Of a stretch of 48,335 nucleotides of DNA, positions 32,505 through 42,200 are shown piece by piece. The translations under genes were made by a program, and so were the position numbers. Origin of the DNA: Streptomyces acidicola (GTDB lineage: Bacteria; Actinomycetota; Actinomycetes; Streptomycetales; Streptomycetaceae). The notes under the pieces were generated by a model. It made no database searches and had not been told where the DNA came from. It saw nothing but the letters and a program-made list of their open reading frames with translations. The stretch is taken from contig NZ_VMNX01000043.1 in assembly GCF_009377235.1 (NCBI RefSeq), positions 1 to 48,335 of the forward strand. The letters run 5' to 3'. Each line of letters begins with the position of its first letter. Within the stretch, counting starts at the first letter, position 1.

Positions 32505-34151
32505 TCACACGATGTCTTGTTCCTCCGGGACGACAACTTGGTCGATCATGCGTTGAATCTGTTCGGCTGGGAGGGCGACTGCCATGGCCCAGTAGTAGAT
32601 GGCGAGGCTGAAGGCGGCCGTGACGCCCATGTCCCACCACAGAGGGAACCACGGGTGCTTGAGGGGCCCGAAGTCGCTGAGGTAGACGATCAGGCCCATT
32701 CCGACCAGATACACGGGCAGCCACTGGGCGGCGCGCAGGTCGAGCTGGGGTGCGATGGGGTTCATTTTGAACACCCGGTTGGCGACCAGGATGCCGTAGC
32801 CGATGAGGATGGCGACGCCGAGCTTCCAGTCGGTGGTCCACCCGGACCACAGGATCAGCAGGTTGGCGACGATGAAGGCCAGTGGCGACATCCAGCTGCC
32901 TCCGGGCAGCCGGAAGGGACGGTGGGCGTCGGGCAGTCGATTGCGGAACACGCCGAAGGAGAGCGGGGCGCCCGCGTACATGAGCACGCTGGCGCTGGTG
33001 ATCAGCCCGACGAGGGAGCGCCAGCTGGGGAAGGGCAGGAAGCAGACGCAGCCGATCACGAAGGCGGTGAGGAGGCCGACCCACGGAACGCCGCGACGGT
33101 TGGTGGTCTCGAACGCGGAGGGCACGTAGCCGTTGCGGCTCAGGCCGTAGGAGACCCGGGAGGAGGCGGTGATGTAGATCAGGCCGGTGCCTGCGGGGGA
33201 GACCACGGCGTCGAGGTAGAGGATCGCGGCCAGCCAGCCCAGGCTGATGAGCGTGGCGACCTGGGCGAACGGTCCGGTCAGAACGTTGAACGCGGAGGTG
33301 GCCCAGTGGCTGCCGATCTGGGAGGCGGGCAGCGCGGCCAGGAAGGCGATCTGGAGGAGGATGTAGATGGCGATGCCGATGACGATCGATCCGATCACCG
33401 CTCGCGGGATGTCACGCTTGGGGTTGGAGCTCTCGCCTGCGAGCTGGTCGGCCTGCTCGAAGCCGAGCAGCGCGAAGATGATGCCGCTGGTGGAGACCGC
33501 GGACAGGATGCCTTTGGCCCCGTAGGGATTGAATCCGTCGGCCGCGGTGAAGTTGCTGCTGTGGAACTGGGCGATGGCGAACACGAAGATCGTCAGCAGG
33601 GGGACGCCGACCTTCCACCAGGTCGCCGTGCTGTTGGTGCGGGCCAGCAGGCGGATGCTGAGGAAGTTGACGGCCGTGATGACCGCCATCAGTCCGACCG
33701 CGACGGCGATGCCGGGGCCGGTCAGGATGTGCTCGCCCCCCTCGGTCTTCTCCCAGCCGCTCGCCCAGGAGTAGTGCTGGGCGTACGTGATCATTGCCAG
33801 CACCTCGATGGGTGCCACCGTGGCCGCCTGCAGCCAGGAGAACCAGCCGAAGGACGCGCCGGCGGCCCCGCCGTATGCGTAGTGGGGGAAGCGGGCGGTG
33901 CCGCCGGAGACCGGATACATTCCGCCGAGCTCGGCGTGCACCAGCGCAAGGATCAGGATCGCGAGGCCGCCGATGGCCCAGGAGATGATCGCCGCGGGCC
34001 CGGCCGCGGCCAAGGCCCCCTGGGCACCGAACAGCCACCCGGAACCGATGATCGACCCCTCTGACGCCCAGATGAGCCCGATGAAGCCGATCTCGCGTCT
34101 CAGTCCCGGCCGGTGGGTTCCTGAGGCAGGTGCCTTGTCCGATGTGGCCAT
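32505..34151 (-). CDS. APC-family amino acid/polyamine permease
   Basis: A 548-residue membrane protein with about 12 hydrophobic segments. The family's first helix is recognisable in EIGFIGLIWASEGSIIGSGW, and helix 6 in IIFALLGFEQADQLAGES. It belongs to the APC superfamily (YfnA/AspT-like branch), which carries amino acids or organic cations by proton symport. ATG 34151, with a G-rich ribosome site, gives the normal cytosolic N-terminus. The substrate is not readable. Its position between the malic enzyme/fumarase operon and the dicarboxylate region makes an amino acid feeding fumarate or oxaloacetate plausible. Upstream lies a broken GntR gene that may once have controlled it. Confidence 0.9.
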   Translation of the reverse strand: MATSDKAPASGTHRPGLRREIGFIGLIWASEGSIIGSGWLFGAQGALAAAGPAAIISWAIGGLAILILALVHAELGGMYPVSGGTARFPHYAYGGAAGASFGWFSWLQAATVAPIEVLAMITYAQHYSWASGWEKTEGGEHILTGPGIAVAVGLMAVITAVNFLSIRLLARTNSTATWWKVGVPLLTIFVFAIAQFHSSNFTAADGFNPYGAKGILSAVSTSGIIFALLGFEQADQLAGESSNPKRDIPRAVIGSIVIGIAIYILLQIAFLAALPASQIGSHWATSAFNVLTGPFAQVATLISLGWLAAILYLDAVVSPAGTGLIYITASSRVSYGLSRNGYVPSAFETTNRRGVPWVGLLTAFVIGCVCFLPFPSWRSLVGLITSASVLMYAGAPLSFGVFRNRLPDAHRPFRLPGGSWMSPLAFIVANLLILWSGWTTDWKLGVAILIGYGILVANRVFKMNPIAPQLDLRAAQWLPVYLVGMGLIVYLSDFGPLKHPWFPLWWDMGVTAAFSLAIYYWAMAVALPAEQIQRMIDQVVVPEEQDIV

Positions 34152-34179
34152 GCCCCACACCCCCTCAGCAGGGTGATGC

Positions 34180-34475
34180 TCATGAACCATCGTGCCACGG
34201 CGACGCGGACCCGGCCTTTGAAGCGGCTCCGTCCCGGGGCTCATCACTGGCGCGCCGGGCGGCGAGACCGGCCGTGTCCCGTTCCAGCGACGCACGAACC
34301 TCGTACACCTTCAGCAGCTCACGGTGGCGGAGCGTGCGTGCGAGAGCGGCACCGACACCGCTGCGGGAACGGACATAGGTGCCGTCTCCCTGCCGGGCTT
34401 CCAGCTTCCCCATCCGCACCAGGGACCGCACCGCTTCACGGACCGTGTTGCGCCCCACCCCGAGTTGCTGGACAT
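34180..34475 (-). pseudogene. Truncated GntR regulator
   Basis: The frame reads QQLGVGRNTVREAVRSLVRM, then GKLEARQGDGTYVRSRSG and the start of an FCD/FadR-like helical domain (LLKVYEVRASLERDTAGLAA), then loses family character. The first 25-30 residues of the winged helix are missing and only the first part of the ligand domain remains. It lies just upstream of the APC permease gene in the same direction, so it is probably the decayed regulator of that permease. Confidence 0.8.
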
Positions 34476-34553
34476 GTGGTCATCCCATGTTTGATTGGTG
34501 GCCGCAGGGGTCCAAGCACCGGAGCCCGTTCTCGAATCCCTGCGGCAGGCCGG

Positions 34554-35048
34554 TCAGTCCGTCACCGGCCAGTTGAGCTCGGTACGCAGGTCACGCGGGT
34601 CCATGTTCGGGGAGGGCTGCGTGACGTAGGTCTCCCACCTTTCCTCTCCGACGGAAAGTCCCCGTGCCCCCATCCAGGAGCGCAGTCGTTCCCAGGAGGA
34701 CCCGAGACCGTCGAACGACCCGCGGTGCGTCAGCCGCGCCACCCGGCCTCCGGGCAGCGAACCGACCACGACCCCTGCCTCCGGCCGCACCGCCCGGTCC
34801 GTGACGAACCCGACCTCCAGGTCCACGGTCTCGCCCGGCGACCCGCGGTACAGACCGAAGGCGGGGCTCAGCACGGTGATCCGCTGCACCTCGATCGTCC
34901 GGGCCAGCGCGCCGAAGGAAGCGTCGAAGAAGTCCCGCAGGTCGGCCATCGGGACGACAGCACGGACGACCGCTGTCGTCGCCGGTTCCAGATGCACAAG
35001 CTCCGGCTCCGAGGCACTGGCCTCGTTGTCAGATCCACGATTGCCCAT
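34554..35048 (-). CDS. GyrI-like effector-binding domain protein
   Basis: A 164-residue protein of the GyrI-like/AraC-effector-binding superfamily, with an EPATTAVVRAVVPMADLRDFF start and VARLTHRGSFDGLGSSWERL, typical of the beta-strand and helix that line the ligand cleft. The C-terminal PRDLRTELNWPV matches family ends. These proteins bind small hydrophobic or cationic compounds and some hydrolyse them. GGGAG precedes ATG 35048. It overlaps the open frame of the malic enzyme ACT remnant by 20 bases, so the region has been rearranged. The ligand is unknown. Confidence 0.88.
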   Translation of the reverse strand: MGNRGSDNEASASEPELVHLEPATTAVVRAVVPMADLRDFFDASFGALARTIEVQRITVLSPAFGLYRGSPGETVDLEVGFVTDRAVRPEAGVVVGSLPGGRVARLTHRGSFDGLGSSWERLRSWMGARGLSVGEERWETYVTQPSPNMDPRDLRTELNWPVTD

Positions 35049-35134
35049 GTCGCTCCCATCCACTTTCACGGCTGCTGAGGAGGTGTAGACCTGGCGCGCG
35101 TCGAGAACTCATCGTTCGGTCACCGGCGGTTGCA

Positions 35135-35400
35135 TCAGGAAGGCACGGTCCCCGAGACCTGCCGAGGGTGACGCCCTCGATGCGGTGCAGCGGCTGGACG
35201 ATCTGGTTGGCGTGCGCGGTGGAGGTGGCCGCGATGGTCACGTCGAGGCTGAGGTGTTCGGTGTCGGAGGAGATGACGTCGAGGGCGGTCACTGAGCCGC
35301 CCAGGGCCTCCATGGTGGCTGTCAGTTCTGAGAGGGCGGTGCCGCTCGCGGGGACTTCGAGCCGAATGGTGATCGAGTAGGAGACGCTGGGCGCGCACAT
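35135..35400 (-). pseudogene. ACT-domain remnant of an NADP-malic enzyme
   Basis: From ATG 35400 the frame reads MCAPSVSYSITIRLEVPASG, then GGSVTALDVI, LDVTIAATSTAHANQIV and RIEGVTLGR. This is the N-terminal ACT regulatory domain typical of the smaller Streptomyces malic enzymes, which would continue with a catalytic domain beginning at a Lys-rich segment. Here it runs into unrelated sequence after about 80 residues, so the catalytic part was lost. The frame stays open to 35029. A standalone ACT peptide is possible but less likely. Confidence 0.82.
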
Positions 35401-35519
35401 GCGGACTGTCCTCATCCATCTGTCTGTTGTCTGGAGCGATCTGTCTGTTCGGAGCGGCGGCAGAACGTGGGGCACGCAGCTACCGCCGCTGGGATGTGGA
35501 AACGCGGGAGGCAGGCAGG

Positions 35520-36863
35520 TCAGGTGTCGGCGCCTACCTTGGCGGTGCCGACGTCGGCTGACGGCGGCGGTGTGCTGCCGGGATGAAGCACGGAGCGGGC
35601 CTGGTCGGCGTCGAAGTCGTTCTCCCACTTGCCGATCACGATGGTGGCGACGGCGTTGCCCAGGACGTTGATGAAGACCCGGCCCTCGTTGAGGATGCGG
35701 TCGATGCCGACGATCAGGGAGAGGGCGGCCAGGGGGATGTCGCCGACCGCGGTGACGGTGCTGGCGAGCACGATGAACGCGCCGCCGGCGATGCCCGCGG
35801 TGCCCTTGCTGGTGAGCATCATGACGCCGACCATCACGAGTTGCTGTTGCCAGGACAGGTCGATGCCGAGGGCCTGGGCCAGGAACAGGGAGGCCATCGT
35901 GAGGTAGACCGCGGAGCCGTCCAGGTTGAAGGAGAACCCCGAGGGGATGACGATGCCGACCACGGGCCGGCCGATGCCGAGGATCTCCAGCTTGCGCACG
36001 AGCTGAGGCAGGACAGCCTCACTGGAGCAGGTGCTCACGGCGACGAGCAGCTCGGCCTTGAGGAACCGCATCAGAGCGAACAGGCTCAAGCGGCAGGCGC
36101 GCATGATGGCGCCGAGCACGACCAGGACGTAGACGACGCAGGTCGCGGTGAACAGGATGATCAGGTAGGCGAGTTGTTTGAGGCTGTCGGCGCCGTAGGT
36201 GGCGACCACCGTGGCCAGAGCCCCGAAGGTGCCCAGTGGTGCCAGACGCATGACCCAGCCCACGATCCTGAACACGACGTCCGACAGCGCCCGGATGCCG
36301 CGCTGCAGCGGTGCACCGTCCTCGCCGGCCATGTTCAGCGCCACGCCGAAGACGATGGAGACCATGAGCGCGGCCAGGATCGCGTCACCGGTGATCGCCC
36401 CCAGCAGGGAGGAGGGGATCAGCGACGAGATGAAGCCGGTGAAGGTGACGTGCTCCTGGGCGGTTGAGGGCACGTCGTCCGAGTTCAGGGTCGAGGGATC
36501 GACGTTCAGGCCGGTTCCGGGGTGGAAGATGTTGGCGACCACCAGCCCGATCAGCATGGACGCCAGGGACAGCACCAGGAAGTAGCCGATCGCCTTCACG
36601 CCGATCCGGCCCGCCCTGCGCAGGTTGTCCATGGAGGCGATTCCGGTCGTCACCACGCAGAAGACGACCGGAACCACGATCATCTTGACCAGAGCGATGA
36701 ACCAGTCATTGAGCGGCTTGAGTTCCTCGCCGAACCCCGGCGCGGCGATTCCGACGGCTATGCCGAGGAGGGCGGCCAGGACGACCTGGAACCACAGTTC
36801 GCGTATCAGACGGTTCAGCCGTGACCGCTGCGGGCGGCCAGCGGCGGCGGTAGTGGATGTCAT
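35520..36863 (-). CDS. dctA: C4-dicarboxylate/proton symporter
   Basis: A 447-residue secondary transporter of the dicarboxylate/amino acid:cation symporter family. The serine-rich hairpin appears as STCSSEAVLPQL, the substrate/cation region as VIVIPSGFSFNLDGSAVYLT, the second re-entrant loop as MLTSKGTAGIAGGAFIVLAS and the C-terminal block as FINVLGNAVATIVIGKWEND. These are the features of DctA, which imports succinate, fumarate, malate and, in some bacteria, tartrate. GGGAG precedes ATG 36863. It lies 180 bases after the D-tartrate dehydratase gene with a hairpin between, and probably supplies that enzyme. Confidence 0.93.
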   Translation of the reverse strand: MTSTTAAAGRPQRSRLNRLIRELWFQVVLAALLGIAVGIAAPGFGEELKPLNDWFIALVKMIVVPVVFCVVTTGIASMDNLRRAGRIGVKAIGYFLVLSLASMLIGLVVANIFHPGTGLNVDPSTLNSDDVPSTAQEHVTFTGFISSLIPSSLLGAITGDAILAALMVSIVFGVALNMAGEDGAPLQRGIRALSDVVFRIVGWVMRLAPLGTFGALATVVATYGADSLKQLAYLIILFTATCVVYVLVVLGAIMRACRLSLFALMRFLKAELLVAVSTCSSEAVLPQLVRKLEILGIGRPVVGIVIPSGFSFNLDGSAVYLTMASLFLAQALGIDLSWQQQLVMVGVMMLTSKGTAGIAGGAFIVLASTVTAVGDIPLAALSLIVGIDRILNEGRVFINVLGNAVATIVIGKWENDFDADQARSVLHPGSTPPPSADVGTAKVGADT

Positions 36864-36919
36864 CGTTGGTGCTCCCTTGCACGACGATCGTGTGTAGCCC
36901 TGTCCCGTGGGGGGTGTGT

Positions 36920-36954
36920 CCGGGGACGCGGCGCGACGCGGCCCGCGTCCCCGG
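36920..36954. terminator. Hairpin between tartrate dehydratase and dctA
   Basis: CCGGGGACGCG (36920-36930) and its exact reverse complement (36944-36954) form an 11-pair stem with a 13-base loop. It could terminate or attenuate the dehydratase transcript before dctA, or stabilise a processed mRNA end so that the two genes are expressed at different levels. Confidence 0.7.
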
Positions 36955-37042
36955 TGACGTACGTGGCGCATGGACGCAGCTGTGTCGGTCGGCGGCAGGA
37001 GCCCGCTGCTGTGCGGAGCCGTCCTGCCGGCCGTGCTGCCGG

Positions 37043-38209
37043 TCAGCTGTGCAGGTCGCGCAGCACCTTGTAGAAGGCGGCTTTGCCCTCGAACCCGATG
37101 CCGGGGATGTCGGTCAGGCCGACGTGGCTGTTCTCGACGACGGCGTCGTCGGCGAAGCCGCCGGTGGGCTGGAACTCGCCCGGATAGGACTCGTTGCCGC
37201 CGAGCTTGAGGGCGGCCGCGATGTGCAGGGAGAACTGGTGTCCGCCGTGCGGGACGCAGCGCCTCGAGGACCAGCCGTGCCGGCGCAGCATGTCCTGGAT
37301 GCGCAGGTACTCGACCAGGCCGTAGGAGAGTGCCGGGTCGACCTGGATGGTGTCGCGGTCCGGGCGCAGGCCGCCGTAGCGGATCAGGTTGCGGGCGTCC
37401 TGGAGCGAGAAGAGGTTCTCGCCAGTGGCGATGGGGCCGGTGTAGTGCTCGGCGACCGTGGCGTTGAGGTGGTAGTCGAGGGGGTCGCCGATCTCCTCGT
37501 ACCAGAACAGTCCGTACGGCTCGATGGCCCGCCCGTATTCCAGGGCGGTGGCCAGGTCGAAGCGGCCGTTGACATCGACGGCCAGCCGGGAGCCGTCGCC
37601 TCCCAGAACGTCGATGACGGCCTCGATGCGGCGCAGGTCCTCGGCCAGGTCGGCGCCGCCGATCTTCATCTTGACGACGTCGTAGCCCAGGTCGAGGAAG
37701 CCGCGCATCTCGTCCTGGAGGTCGGCGATGGTCTTGCCGGGGGCGTAGTAGCCGCCGGCAGCGTAGACGAACACCGAGTCGTCGGGCTCGCCGTCGCCGT
37801 AGCGCTCGGACAGGTACCGGTACAGCGGCCTGCCCGCGATCTTCGACGCGAGATCGAACAGCGCCATGTCGACGACCCCGACCGCGACCGAGCGCTCGCC
37901 GTGCCCGCCGGGCTTCTCGTTGCGCATCATGACGTCCCACGCCCTGGCCGGGTCCAGTTCGCCCTGCTCGTTCAGCAGACCTGCCGGTTCCGCGTCCAGC
38001 AGGCGGGGGAGGACGCGGCGGCGCAGGATCTCGCCGGCGCTGTAGCGGCCGTTGGAGTTGAAGCCGTACCCCACGACCGGCTTGCCGTCACGGATGACGT
38101 CGCTCTCGATCGCGACGATCGAGCAGTCCATCGAGCTGAAGTCGATCCACGCGTTCCGGATCGAGGAGCTGATCGGGACGGTCCCCTCGTAGACGTTAGT
38201 GATCTTCAC
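37043..38209 (-). CDS. tarD: D(-)-tartrate dehydratase (enolase superfamily)
   Basis: A 388-residue enolase-superfamily dehydratase that closely resembles the D-tartrate dehydratase of Bradyrhizobium japonicum as I recall it: RNAWIDFSSM, VVGYGFNSNGRY, NEKPGGHGERSVAVG, VYAAGGYYAPGK and GGNESYPGEFQP. The catalytic set is K180 and K182 in VVKMKIGG, metal ligands in AVDVNGRFDL, FWYEEIGDP and IATGENLFS, and the PHGGHQFSLH histidines (H321/H324). It dehydrates D-tartrate to oxaloacetate. The start is GTG 38209 after AGAGG. A palindrome and a divergent GntR regulator lie upstream, and DctA lies downstream. Dehydration of another diacid sugar is the alternative. Confidence 0.9.
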   Translation of the reverse strand: MKITNVYEGTVPISSSIRNAWIDFSSMDCSIVAIESDVIRDGKPVVGYGFNSNGRYSAGEILRRRVLPRLLDAEPAGLLNEQGELDPARAWDVMMRNEKPGGHGERSVAVGVVDMALFDLASKIAGRPLYRYLSERYGDGEPDDSVFVYAAGGYYAPGKTIADLQDEMRGFLDLGYDVVKMKIGGADLAEDLRRIEAVIDVLGGDGSRLAVDVNGRFDLATALEYGRAIEPYGLFWYEEIGDPLDYHLNATVAEHYTGPIATGENLFSLQDARNLIRYGGLRPDRDTIQVDPALSYGLVEYLRIQDMLRRHGWSSRRCVPHGGHQFSLHIAAALKLGGNESYPGEFQPTGGFADDAVVENSHVGLTDIPGIGFEGKAAFYKVLRDLHS

Positions 38210-38225
38210 ACCGATGGCCTCTTTC

Positions 38226-38245
38226 TTATATCTTATAAGATGTAT
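38226..38245. promoter_or_regulatory. Palindromic operator between tartrate dehydratase and GntR regulator
   Basis: ATCTTATAAGAT (38230-38241) is a perfect 12-base palindrome, extended by another matching pair beyond one mismatch. It is strikingly AT-rich for this genome. It lies 20 bases before the dehydratase start and about 80 before the divergent FCD-GntR gene, as expected for the site bound by that regulator. Confidence 0.75.
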
Positions 38246-38319
38246 CGGGTGTTAGGCTGAACCGACGAGACGGGAGCTGTCAAGGGGCGTGAGCACCCGG
38301 AAAGGGATCACAGGGGGCG

Positions 38320-39000
38320 ATGAGCAGTCCGAGTCAGTTCCTGAGCAAGAGCGATCTCGCCTACGCGGAGCTGCGCGGTCAGATCCTCTCCGGCAGCCTG
38401 CCCGCCGGCTCACGGCTCGCGCAGTACGACCTCGCCGAGTCCCTCAACATGAGCATCACACCGCTGCGCGAGGCGATCCGGCGCCTCAGCAGTGAGGGGC
38501 TGGTCACCGTCGAGACCCACCGGGACGTCCGCGTCTCCGCCATGAACTCCGACGAGGCGCGGCAGCTCTTCGAAGTCCGCCTCTCCCTGGACCCCACCGC
38601 GGCCGAACTCGCCGCCACCCGCCGCACGGATGCGGACATTGCCGCCATGCGGGCAGCCGTCCGCAACCTGCTGCCCGTCACGCGTCAGTGGGGCGAGGAA
38701 GCGCTCACCGCGCACCGGGCCTTCCACCAGACGGTCTACCGCGCGTCAGGTAACGACGTCCTCATCCGTCTGCTGGACGACCTCTGGGACAAATCCGACC
38801 GTTACCGCCGCCTCGGCCTCGAACTGCCGCCCGGGGACGAGCCCCGTACCCGCGACCTGGAAGAACATCACCAGCTGGTCGAACTCATCGTCAATCGCCA
38901 AGCGGCCGAGGCCGCACAGCTCATGCGTGACCACATCACGCACAGCCTCACCGCAACCGCCATCAGCGCCCTCGAAGACCGTGAAGGCACGTCGGCGTAG
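38320..39000 (+). CDS. GntR-family regulator, FCD subfamily
   Basis: A 226-residue FCD-type GntR regulator. The winged helix is ILSGSLPAGSRLAQYDLAES, LNMSITPLREAIRRLSSEG and VTVETHRDVRVS. The helical ligand domain has EVRLSLDPTAAELAA, AHRAFHQTVYRASGND and HHQLVELIVNRQ, whose histidines are of the type that hold a metal and a carboxylate ligand. It is divergent from the D-tartrate dehydratase gene with a palindrome between them, so it most likely represses the dehydratase-dctA genes until D-tartrate or a product is present. GGGGG-rich sequence precedes ATG 38320. Confidence 0.93.
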   Translation: MSSPSQFLSKSDLAYAELRGQILSGSLPAGSRLAQYDLAESLNMSITPLREAIRRLSSEGLVTVETHRDVRVSAMNSDEARQLFEVRLSLDPTAAELAATRRTDADIAAMRAAVRNLLPVTRQWGEEALTAHRAFHQTVYRASGNDVLIRLLDDLWDKSDRYRRLGLELPPGDEPRTRDLEEHHQLVELIVNRQAAEAAQLMRDHITHSLTATAISALEDREGTSA

Positions 39001-39181
39001 GGGCGGTTGGAAGGCGGCGTGCTGGATGCCGAGGCGCCGCTCGATGGCGGTGACGGTCGGCCGCCGTCCGCCGGCGCTCGCTTCCTCAAGGACGGTGTGC
39101 CGGGCCCCGCGCGGCGGGTCAGCCTCGTCATGGCGGACGGCCGCGCCGTCACCCCTCTCGGCGGATCGGGGATGCGGCAGT

Positions 39182-39212
39182 GGGTTGGCCGGCCTCGAAG
39201 ACCGGCCAACCC
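39182..39212. terminator. Bidirectional terminator
   Basis: GGGTTGGCCGG (39182-39192) and its exact reverse complement (39202-39212) form an 11-pair stem with a nine-base loop, between the convergent GntR regulator and the large secreted enzyme. The rest of the gap (39001-39181) shows no gene. Confidence 0.85.
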
Positions 39213-39223
39213 CGCCCTGAAAC

Positions 39224-42200
39224 TCAGGCCAGTGGCTCTATCCGAATGTTGCGGAATCTGACCTTGTTGCCGTGGTCCTGGAGGCGGATCGCTCCCGCGG
39301 CGGGGGTCTCGGCTCTGCCTGATGCGGTGGGTCCGTCGAGGGTCACGTCGTCGTGGACCTTCTTTCCGTTCCACACCACGGTGGCCCGGGCGTCCGCGAC
39401 CTTGCGGCCGTCCTCGTAGCGAGCCGCGCGGAAGACGATGTCGTAGGTCTGCCAGGTCTCGGGCGCCGTCGCCTCGTTCGTGTCGGGTGCCCGTTTCAGA
39501 TAGAACGCCCCTGCCTCGTTGGTGGCCGGCGAGGTGTCACCGTAGGAGTCGAGGATCTGTAGTTCGTAGCGGTCCTGGAGGAAGATTCCGCTGTTCCCGC
39601 GGTCCTGCCCGGTGACGTCGTCCGGGAGGAGCGGCACCCGGAACTCCACGTGCAGCCGGAAGTCCTGGTAGGCGTCCTTGGTGCGGATGTCGCCGCAGCA
39701 CACCTCCATCGACTTCTCGTCCGTGAGGGGCCACTTCAGGCGTCTGCCGTCCGTGTGCTGCCACTGGGCCTGCGAGGCCGCCGTGCCGTCGAAGAGGTCG
39801 ACTTCGGTTCCGCGCGGATGGACGGTGATCAGGTCGAGGTTGACATGGCCGGTGTCGCCGGAGCCGAACCGGTAGGAGATGGCGTTGTGTCCGGCGCGCA
39901 AGTCCAGGCTCTCGGTCTGTGTCGACCAGGTGTCCCAGTCGCCGGTGGAGGCGAGCTTGGTCTGCCGGTCCTTGGCCCCATTGACGTACAGGGAAAGGGA
40001 CTTGGTCCCCTGGAACGGGTTCGGCCCGTTGGAGTAGCGCAGGTTGACGTCGTAGGTGCCGGCCTTCGGGACCGTCACGTCGAAGGTCGTGGCCGCCTTG
40101 CCCTCGGTGGAGTAGCGGTCGACGAAGCCGCTGCCGGAGTAGGCCGCGTGGTCGGTGTCGATGCCCGCCGTGCCGGTGAGGCGTGCCTCCTCGGCCTCGT
40201 ACCGGGTGGCGGGAGGCGGCTGCTTTCCGGGTATCCGGTTGAGTGTGTACCAGGCCTCGGTGCTCCACAGCTGGTCACCGGAGGCTGAGGTGAAGGGACG
40301 CGGGGAGCGGACATGCACCACGCGTCCCGGTTTCAGATCGTCCAGCCGGAGCCTGACGGTCCGGCCGTCCTCCGAGAGCGTGGCCGAGCGCACGGGAAGG
40401 CTTTCCTCGGCGATCTTTGGGCCGCCGTAGTCCTCGGTCGGTGTGTAGCGCCACTGCTCGGCGCGGTAGTGCTTGGCCAGTTCTTCGGCGGTGGTGGCGG
40501 ACACCGGCTGGGTGTACGTCAGGTCGAAGCCGCCGGGCACGGCGCGCATGCTCTGTATGTCGAAGGTGTTCTTGCCGTTCGGGGTCAGCTTCTGGAGGCC
40601 GAACTTGAGCTTGCCCTCCTGGCCCCAGTTGCCGTCGGCGCCCAGTCCGCCGGCGTAGATCGCTCCGTCGGGACCCATGGTGATGCGGTTGACGCCGGCT
40701 TCGAGGCCTTGGGTGTAACGGAAGACGGCTCCCTGGTACTGGCCGTTGACCTTCTCCAGGTAGGCGCGTTGGAGGCCGCCGTAGGTGACATCGCCGAACA
40801 GCATCTGGCCGGCGAACCTGCCCTTGTTCAGGAGCAGCGGAGTGGAGGGCGAGTTGGCGATCTCGTTCTGCGGCAGCCACAGCACCGGCTCGGTGACGGG
40901 GGAGTCGTCGAAGGGACCCGAGGGCTCGGTGTAGTGGTTGAAGAAGCGGTCCTGCTTGATCTGGACGAGCTTCGACGAGGGAAGCCAGCCGCCCTGATTG
41001 TCGGTGGCGAAGATGCTGCCGTCGGGTCCCCAGCCGATGCCGTTGGGAGTGCGCAGACCGCCCGCGACGGGACTGATCCGCCCGGTCTTCTTGCTGACCC
41101 TGTACGTCACTCCGCGACCGGGCGCGGGCTGCGGAACCGTGGTGGCGCCGCCCAGGTTGATGGCGACGGAAAGGTTCACGTAGAAGTGGCCGTCCCGGTA
41201 GAGCAGACCGAAGGCGAACTCGTGGAAGTTCTTGCCGTACGGCCAGGTGGCGACCGTGCGGTATTCGTCGGTCACATCGTCGTCGTCCTTGTCGACGAGC
41301 CGGGTCAGCTCATGCTTCTGCGACACATAGAGCGAACCGTCGACGTACTTGATCCCCATGGGTTCGCGGAGGCCGCTCGCCACCTTCTTGACGGTGACCT
41401 CGTCCCGGCTGGTCCGGCCGGTGACGTTGTCCAGCAGGTACACCTCTCCGGCAACGTTGTCGCTGCCGCCCCACGTGGTGATCGCGAGGCGTCCGTCGGG
41501 CAGCCAGTCCATGCCGCTGACCTGTGGTTCGAAGCCGTCCGGGCGCAGGTCGGTGAGTGTCAGGTCGGGTCGTACGGAGGTGAGGGGCAGACCGTCGCCG
41601 GGGGAGTCGCCGCTGGCCTCGCACTCCTTGCGGCCGGGAGCGGTGACCCGGACGACACCGGCGTCGGTGCTCAGTGCCTCACGAGGTACGACCGAGAAGT
41701 CGTCCTCGCCGGGCGGCTTCCAGGCCAGCCGCAGTTGCTGCTCGCCGTCGCGCTCGAAGTGGTCGATGCGCAGGGGGTGCAGGCCGGCGGAGAGATGGAC
41801 CGTGCCGTCCTTGGGCTCCGCACCGTGGAGCCCGTCGTGGTCGATCACCGTCTCGTCGTCGATGGCCAGCCGTGAGCCGTCGTCGCTGGTGAGGCGGAAC
41901 GTGTAGCTGCCGTCGCGGGGCACGTCCAGGTATCCCGACGCCTCGCTGACGAAGTTGTCGCTGAACCCGCCGAAGTCGGCGGCCGAGGACCAGTCGACCG
42001 TCGGCATGAGCTTGTCGTGGTTGGGGGTCTGACCGGGCTTCAGGGTGCACAGCTTGCTCAGGGGCGTCTGAACGTCGAACACGCGCAGGGTTATGCCGGG
42101 TTCCTGCGGCGGGATGTCGGAGGGAGCGGCGGAAGCCGTCGGCGCGGCCCCGAGGCCGCCGCCGACCAGGATGCCTCCGGCCACGATGGGGATGAGGTGT

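Noticed and set aside
40313..41875. A 520-codon plus-strand frame opposite the large secreted enzyme
   Set aside because: Antisense shadow of a well-supported gene, with low-complexity Gly/Val/Asp-rich translation and no ribosome site or family resemblance.
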